From Thermofontimicrobium_A sp034505795 (GTDB taxonomy: Bacteria; Zhuqueibacterota; Zhuqueibacteria; Thermofontimicrobiales; Thermofontimicrobiaceae), in the NCBI GenBank assembly GCA_034505795.1, contig JAPDQM010000034.1:1-33853 (forward strand): a stretch of 33,853 nucleotides of DNA. The letters are read 5' to 3'. Shown one piece after another: positions 1 through 6,967 of the stretch. The notes below the pieces were generated by a model. It was not told the DNA's origin. It worked only from the letters and a program-made list of their open reading frames with translations, and ran no database searches. Made by a program: the position numbers and the translations under genes. Each line of letters opens with the position of its first letter. Position 1 is the first letter of the stretch.

Positions 1-259
1 CGCTGCGGGAGATCGAATAGGTGCGCCGGATATTGGCAACGGTTCCGATCGCCTCCTCGATGGGATTGGTGATCATTTCTTCGACCTCACGGGGGCCCAT
101 TGCGGTCGCTGCGGTCCAAATGGTGAGACGAGGATAGGAGAGATCGGGCAGCAGATCAACGGGTAACTGAATTAGCGATATGATGCCAATGAGAATTACG
201 GCCACGAAAAACATGGCTGTGGCGACTGGGCGATCGATTGAGAGTTGAGAGATGTGCAT
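1..259 (-). CDS. RND-family efflux pump inner-membrane subunit, N-terminal fragment
   Basis: This is the first 86 residues of a proton-driven RND exporter; the rest lies beyond the left edge. The protein opens with MHISQLSIDRPVATAMF, followed by a hydrophobic first membrane helix (about residues 12-30). It continues into LPVDLLPDLSYPRLTI and a segment rich in GPREVEEMITNPIEEAIG. This is the standard start of AcrB/HAE1-type and related RND pumps: TM1, then the entry to the periplasmic porter domain. The upstream minus-strand gene is an RND adaptor, so the two should form one export system. The 440-nt gap between them is unusually long for such a pair and contains a repeat. Substrate cannot be deduced. 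Confidence 0.88.
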   Translation of the reverse strand, partial: MHISQLSIDRPVATAMFFVAVILIGIISLIQLPVDLLPDLSYPRLTIWTAATAMGPREVEEMITNPIEEAIGTVANIRRTYSISRS

Positions 260-699
260 TTTTCTATGTTCAGCTCTGTTCTGTTTTTTTATCTTTTGAA
301 TTTTCTGTAAATGGGCAATTGGATATTTAGTTCTTAGATGGTAAAATCGTAATGCATCGGGCAAAAATACTTTGACCGCGAATTCCGCTAATTATTCGAA
401 TTACGCGAATCCGCCATTTGGTTGATTAGCAAAATTGGTTTTATTTGAGAAATTAGCTATTACAGGTCTTCTTGGTTCTGGCTAGTCCAGGCTGAGTCAT
501 CAGGTAATTGATTCATTCGATAATCAACTCAATTTTAGATTAGTAGTTCGGTGTTCGTTTTTGATGTGCATCCAGTTTACTTTGAATAATCTTGTTGGGA
601 TGAATCTTATTACAAAAAACCTTGGACCCCCGATCACGCAGATAGCGATGAGCGAGAATTTTTTTGAACAACTGTCAGTTGCCAAATCAATCGCCCAAC
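260..699. other. Intergenic gap between RND adaptor and pump genes
   Basis: I find no convincing gene here. A short plus-strand reading frame at 561-764 runs into the 3' end of the adaptor gene, has no ribosome binding site and resembles nothing I know. The stretch contains one AT-rich repeat unit (372-410) related to sequence at 2434-2455. If adaptor and pump are co-transcribed, this is a long untranslated spacer inside the message. Confidence 0.6.
372..410. repeat. AT-rich dispersed intergenic repeat, copy 1
   Basis: The first 22 bases begin TTGACCGCGAATT and end CGCTAATT. They match 2434-2455 with a single mismatch (C versus T in the middle). The copy continues with ATTCGAATTACGCGAAT, itself an internally repetitive pattern of the same words. 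Both copies are intergenic, suggesting a small dispersed non-coding element. Confidence 0.6.
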
Positions 700-1983
700 T
701 TACTTATCATCATTTAATAGTTTCACTTCCGCGTCATGGGCGAGGGTGTAATGACCTGAAGTAATGACCAGGTCGCCAGCCTGAAATGGAAAATTCGTAT
801 TCAGGATTTCGATATATTCATCATTTTCTAAACCGGTTTCCACATAATTCCATTTAGCTAGCAGCTTGCCCTCGTCATTTTTTTGGACCGCAAAAATTAA
901 GGTTCGCTGGTCGCGAGTCAAAATTGCCTCGCGGGGGACCAAAAGACGATCGTGGTAGATCTGGGCATCCATTTTTACATAGGCGAACATGCCAGAAAGG
1001 ATGCGATGGTTCGGATTGGACATTTCTACAGTGACCCGACAGGTTTTCTGCTCTGGGTCGATCATGGGATTGATGGTGACAATTTTACCTTCAAATTTTT
1101 CACCCGGAAGGGCTGGGAATTCGATGGTGGCTTTGCGGCCAATCACCAGATGTTGGATGTCGCTTTCCAGCACCCCCACATGAATTCGGATTCTCGACAG
1201 ATCGAGCAATTTGCAGCACTCCTTTCCGGCTGTTATATACTGTCCGACCCGGATGTCCAGGTCGCCGATTTGGCCGGAGAATGGTGCCTTAACCTCACAA
1301 TAAGACAGATTGACCTGCGCTCGTTCATATTCGATCAGCGCCGAAGAAAAGCCAGTCCGACTGGCCACCATTTCTTCATGACGTACCCCGCGCAGGATTT
1401 GAGCGCTCTGGTAGTCAAGCCAGATCTTTTGATAGCTGGCTTCGTCGAGTTGTCCGTTGCGATATTGCTGGTTGGCTTTTTGCCATTCCCGCTCCAGCCG
1501 CTCTAAGCGATTGGCAGCAGATGAATCCACCGTTTGACTCAGCATTTTACGGTCAAGCTTTTGAATTTCGAATTCTGAGCGTGCTTTCAACAACTTTTGT
1601 CTGGCATCGTTCAACGACAACTGATGCTCGCGGTCATCCAATTTGAATAACAGTTCTCCGACTTTTACCGGCTTGCCTTCATAGATCGGCAGCTCAACTA
1701 TTTCACCACTTATTTTGGGGATGATGGTAATTTGCTGGATAGCTTCGGCCTGCCCAGATGCAGCAACCCGAATAATTAAATCCCCGCGATGAGAAGGTCT
1801 GGCTTCCACCATGACCGGAGCAACCTCAGCAGGCAGCGTCTCTGGATTACCGTCCACAGCATTTTCTCCAGAAGAATGGGACCGAGCAGATTTTATGTTG
1901 GGGATAAAAACGGCAACTAGCAGGTAGACCAATAACATGATAATGAGGAAAACGACAAAAATTCGCAGGCTCTTTTTTGACAT
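700..1983 (-). CDS. RND efflux periplasmic adaptor (membrane fusion protein, HlyD/AcrA type)
   Basis: The protein bridges an RND pump and an outer-membrane channel. The 427-residue product has an N-terminal membrane anchor (about residues 6-28). A lipoyl/barrel-sandwich half follows (IPKISGEIVELPIYEGKPVK), then a coiled-coil hairpin rich in Glu, Arg and Gln (about residues 120-210). The second lipoyl half (VKAPFSGQIGDLDIRVGQY), a beta-barrel and a membrane-proximal domain complete it. The frame is open upstream to 2085, but I start at 1983 (MSKKSLRIF) because GGTGGAG sits 9 nt before that ATG and the extra 34 residues look non-coding. The RND pump gene at 259-1 lies downstream on the same strand. 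No regulator is adjacent. Confidence 0.88.
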   Translation of the reverse strand: MSKKSLRIFVVFLIIMLLVYLLVAVFIPNIKSARSHSSGENAVDGNPETLPAEVAPVMVEARPSHRGDLIIRVAASGQAEAIQQITIIPKISGEIVELPIYEGKPVKVGELLFKLDDREHQLSLNDARQKLLKARSEFEIQKLDRKMLSQTVDSSAANRLERLEREWQKANQQYRNGQLDEASYQKIWLDYQSAQILRGVRHEEMVASRTGFSSALIEYERAQVNLSYCEVKAPFSGQIGDLDIRVGQYITAGKECCKLLDLSRIRIHVGVLESDIQHLVIGRKATIEFPALPGEKFEGKIVTINPMIDPEQKTCRVTVEMSNPNHRILSGMFAYVKMDAQIYHDRLLVPREAILTRDQRTLIFAVQKNDEGKLLAKWNYVETGLENDEYIEILNTNFPFQAGDLVITSGHYTLAHDAEVKLLNDDK

Positions 1984-2793
1984 TTTTCCAGTCTCCACCA
2001 AATTCATGATCTTCATCGGATGAAAAGCGAGGAAGGGATCAGGCCACCAACAAATTAAGATAACAAAAAGATACCATTTTTGCAATAAAATTCTTGGTCA
2101 TCAACCTTTTCTGGAGCTCATGTTCTCTCCCTTGAGAACGGTCGTCATAATTGAAGCGACAGAATTCAGTCCAACGGGTGAGTTGAAAAGCAGAATGGCC
2201 TGCTACTCATTTATTAAGTGAACCGTAGCGATTGAAAAGGATTCGCAGAAAAATAGCTTGATTCATTTCGAATCTTTTGCTATTTTAAAAGCCAGAAACA
2301 GTTATTTGTTGATAAACAGCTATATTGATTTACAGTGGTTGGCGACTTCACTGGATATCTATTCGTCGCTAACGTTGATCGGCTCATCGAACGATCAATA
2401 GTGATACAGGGGCGATTTTATCCATGAGTCCACTTGACCGCGAATTTCGCTAATTTAGGCCAATTAGTTCTTGTTGCAAAATTATCGAAACAGGATAAAT
2501 TGTCATGCCTGCGCATGTAGGCATCTCGTTTTTTGGTTGAGTTAAGCTTCAGTTAAAAAGGGGATTCCCGTCCGCCAACTGACGTAGAGGAATCTGGTCA
2601 ACCCATTAATTTATTGAGACAATTAGATTCCGCAACTCCGCTTCGTTATGCTCGGAATGACGAATTTTACTGGTTTTCGTTCAGGCAATAAATAATTTTA
2701 TTGAAGTTCAAATTAGCGGAATTAGAAACATTAGCTGAACTAAGGACTTTTAGAGTGCACTACTCCATCAAATTAAATTGAGGCGGGAACAAT
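1984..2793. other. Intergenic region between divergent adaptor and hisK genes
   Basis: This 810-nt divergent region has no supportable gene. It contains small palindromes: GTTCTC/GAGAAC at 2122-2139, and TTGATCG/CGATCAA at 2375-2398 with a 10-nt loop. Either could be a regulator site for the efflux genes, though nothing proves it. From 2434 to about 2730 it is packed with repeat material annotated separately. I could not assign convincing promoters for either flanking gene. Confidence 0.6.
2434..2730. repeat. Composite block of intergenic repeats (copy 2 of AT-rich repeat plus hairpin repeat A)
   Basis: The block opens with the second copy of the element seen at 372. At 2708-2723 it carries an inverted counterpart (AAATTAGCGGAATTAG), so the block is bounded by inverted arms. 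Inside are TGTCATGCCTGCGCATGTAG (2501-2520), GATTCC...GGAATC arms (2563-2594), and an arm at 2625-2661 ending CTCGGAATGAC. That last arm is related to the hairpin repeats at 4995 and 13995. It looks like nested or accumulated non-coding repeats. Confidence 0.55.
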
Positions 2794-3597
2794 ATGCTGG
2801 ATTACCATATTCACACCAAACGCTGCGGTCATGCTACCGGTGAAATGTACCAATACGTTGAAAAGGCGCTGCAGCTAGGGCTCGAAGAGATGGGCTTTAG
2901 CGACCATTTTCCATTTCTCGATCGGGTTCGTCCTGAACTGGCGATGCCGCTATCTGAACTGCCTGATTACGTGAGAGATGTCCAACAGATTCGTCAACGA
3001 TACCCCCAGATCCCAATACGTCTCGGCACTGAGGTGGATTATTTCCCTCACCAGGAGCGACAAATTGGCGAGTTGCTCGCCCAGTATCCATTCGATTATG
3101 TTATCGTCGGCGTCCACTTTCTCGGCGACTGGAATTTCGACAATCGGGCCGAGATCGCTGAATGGGATAGGCGGAATGTCAACGAGGTTTACGAGCAATA
3201 TATCCAATTGCTCAAACAAGCGGCCCGTTCGGGATTATTCAATATCATTGCCCACTGTGATTTGGTCAAGATTTTCGGCTATCGACCGACCCTGGATTTT
3301 CATGACCAATGGGAGGAATTGATACAATGCTTCGCCCAAAACGGATTGGCCGTTGAAATCAGCACGGCGGGATTGTATAAGCCTGTGGGCGAAATTTATC
3401 CGTCAGAGCAAATTATTGGGCTGCTAAAAAAATACAACGTTCCGATCGTCATCAGCTCCGATGCGCATCAGCCACAAAATGTGGGCCGAAGCTTTGATCA
3501 GGCGATTGGATTAGCGCTGAAACATGGCATTCATTCTGTCAGCCGATTCGAAAGCCGAAAGTTAATCCAGCAGGTGCCGATTCACTATCCCATTTGA
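2794..3597 (+). CDS. hisK: Histidinol-phosphatase, PHP superfamily (HisK-type)
   Basis: This enzyme class hydrolyses L-histidinol phosphate to histidinol in histidine synthesis, using a metal centre in the PHP fold. The metal-binding motifs are all visible in the 267-residue protein: DYHIHT (3-8), C11-G-H13, FSDHFP (35-40), GTEVDYFP (78-85), VGVHF (105-109), IIAHCDLVK (151-159) and SSDAH (221-225). Length and motif order match HisK (HIS2/HisJ group) enzymes. The GGCGGGAAC purine stretch precedes the ATG at a reasonable distance. The gene stands alone rather than in a his operon, so a related PHP phosphoesterase with another substrate cannot be excluded. Confidence 0.85.
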   Translation: MLDYHIHTKRCGHATGEMYQYVEKALQLGLEEMGFSDHFPFLDRVRPELAMPLSELPDYVRDVQQIRQRYPQIPIRLGTEVDYFPHQERQIGELLAQYPFDYVIVGVHFLGDWNFDNRAEIAEWDRRNVNEVYEQYIQLLKQAARSGLFNIIAHCDLVKIFGYRPTLDFHDQWEELIQCFAQNGLAVEISTAGLYKPVGEIYPSEQIIGLLKKYNVPIVISSDAHQPQNVGRSFDQAIGLALKHGIHSVSRFESRKLIQQVPIHYPI

Positions 3598-3678
3598 ATT
3601 CTTGCTGAAATAAAAATCCTATTGGCTATTGGCATCGTCACCCAGAAATAGCGAATTTTAATTTGGACGAAAATTTTA

Positions 3679-3707
3679 TTGACTTTTTAACTTTAATACC
3701 CTATCTT
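3679..3707 (+). promoter_or_regulatory. Sigma70-like promoter upstream of the DUF4143 ATPase
   Basis: TTGACT (3679-3684), 17-nt spacer, TATCTT (3702-3707). The predicted start would be near 3714, placing both palindromes (3721-3735 and 3754-3768) in the early transcribed leader. Confidence 0.55.
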
Positions 3708-3720
3708 TATATCCCGCTTG

Positions 3721-3768
3721 AACGATGGCATCGTTAATAGTCTGCTAATTTTGAACGATAGGATCGTT
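3721..3768. promoter_or_regulatory. Pair of identical-format palindromes (candidate operator) before the ATPase start
   Basis: AACGATGGCATCGTT (3721-3735) and AACGATAGGATCGTT (3754-3768) share the form AACGAT-N3-ATCGTT. Their centres are 33 bp apart, about three helical turns. They lie between the promoter and the ATG at 3771, and the second copy covers the ribosome binding position. This is the arrangement expected of a repressor operator or autoregulatory site. The binding protein is unknown; the downstream ATPase itself or an unlinked factor are options. Confidence 0.6.
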
Positions 3769-3770
3769 AG

Positions 3771-4949
3771 ATGAAAGAAATATTTTACAAGCTCAATCCC
3801 TGGTGGGAAGGTGAATTTCACACCACGTCAATTCCCAGGCTTAAATATACCAGCGATCTCAACAGGCTATTGGAGCTGAGGGACATAATTTTAATCACTG
3901 GGCTACGACGAGTCGGTAAAACCACGATTATGAAACAAGTCATCGAACAATTGCTTCAAAAAACAGCGCCGCCATTTATCTTTTATGTCAGCCTGGATGC
4001 TTATGGTCTGGAGAAATACTCGATTCACGACATCGTTACTGAATTTCGAAAGACACATCGGCTGGGACTGGATCAAAAGGTTTATGTTTTTTTGGATGAG
4101 ATCGGTGCCAAAGAAGATTTCCATCGGGAGTTGAAAGATTTTTATGATCACGAGAATATGAAAATCTTCGCTTCCGCTTCGTCTACATCAATTTTGAGAG
4201 ATCGAAAAGCCTATCTCACAGGACGATCAAGAACCATTGAAATTCTGCCGCTGGATTTTGATGAGTTTCTCGAATTCAGGAAGATAAAGATAAAAACAGC
4301 CGATTCATATCTGCTGGAAAATTATTTTTTAGAATACATGCAGAGCGGCGGACTGCCAGAATATGTGATCACCCAGGACATCACCTATTTATCCGAGTTG
4401 ATCGATAGCATCATTTACAAAGATATTATTGCATTTCACAACATCAAGGATAATGCGCTGGTCAAAGATTTTTTTCGGCTGCTCATGGAGCGGGCGGGAA
4501 AGATCATCACCCTCAATAAAGTTGCCAAAATTCTGGGCATCAGCCTCGATACCGTTCGTCGTTTTATGGAGTATTTCAGAGAGACTTATTTGATTTATAC
4601 GATTAAAAGATGCGGTAAATTGAATCAACGGCTTCGGTCGGGTCAAAAGCTCTATGCAGGCGATGTGGGATTGAAGAACCTTGTGACTGGATTTCGGGAT
4701 AAAGGTGCAGTTTTTGAAAATATGGTCTATTTGAAAATTAAGCAGCATAGTCCCTGTTTCATTTATGAAAATGGCATTGAACTGGATTTCTTTTTCAAGG
4801 GTCACTTGATTGAAGCAAAATATGGGCAGGAGCTCAAAGGCAAGCAACTGCGATTGTTTGAAAATTTCCCTGCCAAAGAAAGGTTGATAATTTCAAGCTG
4901 GAAAGATTTTGTCAATCTGGACAATCTTTTAGCTGTTAAAAACAGTTAA
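3771..4949 (+). CDS. AAA-type ATPase with C-terminal DUF4143 domain
   Basis: A 392-residue P-loop ATPase of the widespread AAA_14/DUF4143 group, whose cellular role is largely uncharacterised. Visible features are Walker A GLRRVGKTT (44-52), Walker B VYVFLDE (104-110) and a sensor-like ASASSTSIL (134-142). The family-typical LTGRSRTIEILPLDFDEFLEFR region spans 149-170. A winged-helix-like segment (LGISLDTVRRFMEYF) precedes the DUF4143 domain, which ends in ELDFFFKGHLIEAKYG, resembling the core of a PD-(D/E)xK nuclease fold. The gene appears monocistronic, with its own promoter and paired palindromes in the leader. Such genes are often in accessory regions. No toxin partner is seen. Confidence 0.85.
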   Translation: MKEIFYKLNPWWEGEFHTTSIPRLKYTSDLNRLLELRDIILITGLRRVGKTTIMKQVIEQLLQKTAPPFIFYVSLDAYGLEKYSIHDIVTEFRKTHRLGLDQKVYVFLDEIGAKEDFHRELKDFYDHENMKIFASASSTSILRDRKAYLTGRSRTIEILPLDFDEFLEFRKIKIKTADSYLLENYFLEYMQSGGLPEYVITQDITYLSELIDSIIYKDIIAFHNIKDNALVKDFFRLLMERAGKIITLNKVAKILGISLDTVRRFMEYFRETYLIYTIKRCGKLNQRLRSGQKLYAGDVGLKNLVTGFRDKGAVFENMVYLKIKQHSPCFIYENGIELDFFFKGHLIEAKYGQELKGKQLRLFENFPAKERLIISSWKDFVNLDNLLAVKNS

Positions 4950-4994
4950 ACAATGCCTGCTTTCTAATTCGTGTCTGTCCGAAAATAGAGCTTC

Positions 4995-5074
4995 GTGTCA
5001 TTTCGACCGAAGGGAGAAATCTTTAAGTCCTGTATTTGCTTAAAACAGATTCCTCATTCCGTTCGGAATGACAC
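4995..5074. repeat. Hairpin repeat B (terminator-like)
   Basis: Two 28-nt arms, 4995-5022 and 5047-5074, are reverse complements at 22 of 28 positions (GTGTCATTTCGACCGAAGGG against CATTCCGTTCGGAATGACAC). The second arm is followed by TTTTTT, so it could end the ATPase transcript. The arms belong to the same family as 13995-14093 and 2625-2661. Similar CATTCCGAGC..GAGGAATC elements are scattered in many bacterial genomes. Confidence 0.65.
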
Positions 5075-5142
5075 TTTTTTCCAAAATATTATAGTTTTCA
5101 GACAAACACTAATTCGCTTTTTTTAAAAATCCAAATTTTCAC

Positions 5143-5171
5143 TTGACAACATCAGATTTAAATATTATGTT
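5143..5171 (+). promoter_or_regulatory. Near-consensus sigma70 promoter with no protein gene immediately behind it
   Basis: TTGACA (5143-5148), exactly 17 nt, TATGTT (5166-5171). The expected start is near 5178. The next feature downstream is an intrinsic terminator at 5235-5269, about 90 nt away. Confidence 0.6.
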
Positions 5172-5177
5172 GCGCAG

Positions 5178-5269
5178 CAATATTTCAGATCATAACAACC
5201 TCGTCTGATTCTAAAACATGATTAGATAACTTTGAAAGGCGCCTTTTGGAAAAAATGGCGCCTTTTTTT
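5178..5269 (+). ncRNA. Candidate small RNA (promoter-to-terminator unit)
   Basis: A transcript of about 90 nt is predicted by the promoter at 5143-5171 and the intrinsic terminator at 5235-5269. A 13-codon frame starting at 5167 begins at or before the predicted start and has no ribosome binding site, so coding is unlikely. No known RNA family is recognised. An alternative is a leader or attenuator for the NTF2-like gene at 5590, though 320 nt separate them. Confidence 0.35.
5235..5269 (+). terminator. Rho-independent terminator
   Basis: AAAGGCGCC (5235-5243) pairs perfectly with GGCGCCTTT (5257-5265) around a 13-nt loop, followed by a run of T to 5269. This is a classic intrinsic terminator reading on the plus strand. 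Confidence 0.85.
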
Positions 5270-5589
5270 ATTTGGTGGAAGCAGGGGCAATATTCGCATG
5301 GTTGATGATTGCTGATGCTCTCATGGTTACATTTACGTTTTTTTCTTCGATCGCCATTTGAATCTGAAGCCAATTCATGCGCCTGCGCCAGGTCGGTAGC
5401 TTGCCTGCTTTCACGAAGGGATTAGTCAAATTCTAAACCATATTTAAAATAGTGTCCTACCAATGAGTGCAGCGTCTCTTGCGGAAATATCAATATGCTT
5501 GGAGAGGAGGTGATAAAAAGGACGTAAAGCAAAATGGCAAAAAATTAATAGTGTCATGACTTTTTAACCAAATTTAGAAGGAGAAAGTT

Positions 5590-6102
5590 ATGTCACGCTT
5601 AATCAGATTTTTTATTTTATTCTCAATCGGCTTACTTATTTCTTATCTGCCAATTCATCAGCCCACGATCAATGCACAGCAGTCTGCAATTGAAGATAGT
5701 GTAAAAGCTCTAATAAATAAGTCAATTGCCGCTGCTAAGAAAGTCAATGCTGACCTCATGATTTCTTATTACAGTGATAAATATGATATGGGCTTCCCTG
5801 GTAATGGTGAATACTCTCCATCACTTGATTCAGTAGCTAAAGTTATGAAAATTGGTTTTAATAATCTGCGAAGCCAAAAAGTTGATGTGCGTGAAATTAA
5901 GGTGGCTGTTCTTGCACCCACAGTTGCTATTGCAACAATGCATGGCGACGCTACTGCAACCACTAAGCTCAACAGAACTTTTAGAAGTCCCTTTGTCCTT
6001 ACGTCGGTATTGGCAAAAGTAAAAGACCATTGGAAGATTATCCATGAACATCAATCCTTTCCACATCATTACAGTTTGGAGGAGGCGTCGGTTATCGGCT
6101 GA
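5590..6102 (+). CDS. Secreted NTF2-like (SnoaL/DUF4440-type) protein
   Basis: A 170-residue protein with an N-terminal signal peptide: basic MSRLIR, a hydrophobic stretch to about residue 20, and a likely cleavage after INA (27-29). The rest has the pattern of an NTF2-like cone-shaped fold: an initial helix with AAKKVNADLMISYYSD, then alternating strands, and an end VKDHWKIIHEHQSFP. The terminal Trp/His pattern is typical of SnoaL-like or DUF4440 proteins. The start is supported by AGAAGGAGAAAGTT before the ATG. Function is unknown; members include small-molecule binding and enzymatic proteins. The gene is followed within 6 nt by a TPR fragment in another frame. Two further NTF2-like genes occur in the window (6374 and 23710). 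Confidence 0.75.
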   Translation: MSRLIRFFILFSIGLLISYLPIHQPTINAQQSAIEDSVKALINKSIAAAKKVNADLMISYYSDKYDMGFPGNGEYSPSLDSVAKVMKIGFNNLRSQKVDVREIKVAVLAPTVAIATMHGDATATTKLNRTFRSPFVLTSVLAKVKDHWKIIHEHQSFPHHYSLEEASVIG

Positions 6103-6107
6103 TTCGA

Positions 6108-6314
6108 ATGGAGAAAATCACTGAAGCCATTGATGTTTTTAAATTGAACGTAAATCTATTTCCAGAATCGAGCAACGTGTATGACAGCCTTGGCGAAGCC
6201 TACATGAAGCATGGAGATACCGAGCTTGCCATCGAGAATTATGAAAAGTCACTACAGCTTAATCCTGAAAATAATGGCGCTGTCGAAATATTAAAGAAGC
6301 TAAGGGCGAAATAA
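6108..6314 (+). pseudogene. TPR fragment, probable 3' remnant of a larger gene
   Basis: The 68-residue frame reads as two TPR helices pairs (EAIDVFKLNVNLFPESSNVY, then GEAYMKHGDTELAIENYEKS) ending KKLRAK. This matches the TPR tail common on secreted serine hydrolases and esterases. In-frame codons upstream of the ATG continue the match (GYRLIRMEKITEAI), so the homology starts before the nominal start, inside the end of the previous gene. No good ribosome binding site sits near 6108; GGAGGAGG is 23 nt away. The simplest reading is that a deletion joined the NTF2-like gene to the tail of a lost TPR protein. A translated small TPR protein remains possible. Confidence 0.55.
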
Positions 6315-6373
6315 CTGCTTTAGGTTCATAAAAAGTAAGTTATCAAATATTGATTATTTAATCTGAGGTCAGC

Positions 6374-6865
6374 ATAAAAAATTTATTGGTTTTGTTCGTC
6401 GTAATAGTTTTTTTGTGCTTGATTGCCTGAACCCAGAAAGTTGACCTTGAAGCTGAAAAGGCACAGGTTAAAACAGTAGTTGATCAGCTTGAACAATTGT
6501 TCGAAACTGAAGTTCTGGAATTATTCTCAAGTATCTATGCACTTGATTCCGATATGGTGATCTTCGGTACTGATGCTGCCGATCGCATTGTTGGTTGGGA
6601 AGCTTTGAAAGAAATAATAGAAAAACAAAACGCTTCTATCGAAAACGCTAAAGTAACCATAAAGGATCAAGTAATTAAAGTCAACCAATATGGTAATACC
6701 ACCTGGTTTTCAGAAATTGCGGATTGGGATTTAGTAGCACAGGGACAAGCAGTTAATCTGCAGGGATTAAGATTTACTGTGGTTTTAGAGAAGCGAAACG
6801 GTAATTGGGTCGTCGTTCAATTTCATAGTTCTATTCCTGTTTCTGGACAAGCGGCTGCATATTAG
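6374..6865 (+). pseudogene. NTF2-like lipoprotein gene with damaged 5' end (ATA start, TGA at lipobox Cys)
   Basis: Frame 2 from 6374 encodes a lipoprotein-style leader: a basic residue, then hydrophobic NLLVLFVVIVFLCLIA, then a TGA (6428-6430) where LIA-C would be expected, then TQKVDLEAEKAQVK. It continues without a break into an NTF2-like domain ending FTVVLEKRNGNWVVVQFHSS. The codon in start position is ATA, with GAGG about 6 nt upstream. Two single-base changes would restore ATG and TGC/TGT. The intact downstream 122 codons could start only at a TTG (6497) without a leader. I read it as a recently decayed gene, paralogous to 23710-24276. Sequencing error is an alternative. Confidence 0.6.
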
Positions 6866-6928
6866 AATGCCTTGTAAAATTTATTAGTCGGAAGTAAAAC
6901 ATGCAACTTTGCAGCAAACAGATTATGA

Positions 6929-6964
6929 AAGAAACCAGGTTTCTCTGAGAACCCTGGTTTCTTC
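6929..6964. terminator. Bidirectional terminator-like hairpin
   Basis: AAGAAACCAGG (6929-6939) pairs with CCTGGTTTCTT (6953-6963). It lies between the convergent NTF2-like pseudogene and the ABC permease. T-rich ends occur on both strands but there is no long T run. Confidence 0.6.
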
Positions 6965-6967
6965 TAT

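Larger units (their letters stand above)
4950..5589. other. Gene-free but signal-rich region
   Basis: No protein gene is supportable in this 640-nt stretch. It holds hairpin repeat B (4995-5074), a near-consensus promoter (5143-5171), a Rho-independent terminator (5235-5269), and a strong Shine-Dalgarno-like AGGAGGTGAT (5505-5514) with no open frame behind it. A small minus-strand frame at 5185-5373 overlaps the terminator and looks non-coding. Confidence 0.6.

Noticed and set aside
561..764. 67-codon plus-strand frame
   Set aside because: It runs into the adaptor gene on the other strand, has no ribosome binding site and no recognisable family.
5185..5373. 62-codon minus-strand frame
   Set aside because: It overlaps the intrinsic terminator, is low in complexity (Lys/Arg/Cys-rich) and has no ribosome binding site.
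5505..5514. Strong Shine-Dalgarno sequence AGGAGGTGAT
   Set aside because: No start codon follows within normal distance except a four-residue frame (ATG at 5533). It may be a remnant of a lost gene, but I cannot support one.
6428..6430. TGA recoding (selenocysteine, Trp or Gly) at the lipobox position
   Set aside because: Other genes here end in TGA (for example hisK, the thioesterase and the phosphatase), so TGA is a working stop. I saw no SECIS-like element. Gene decay also explains the ATA start.
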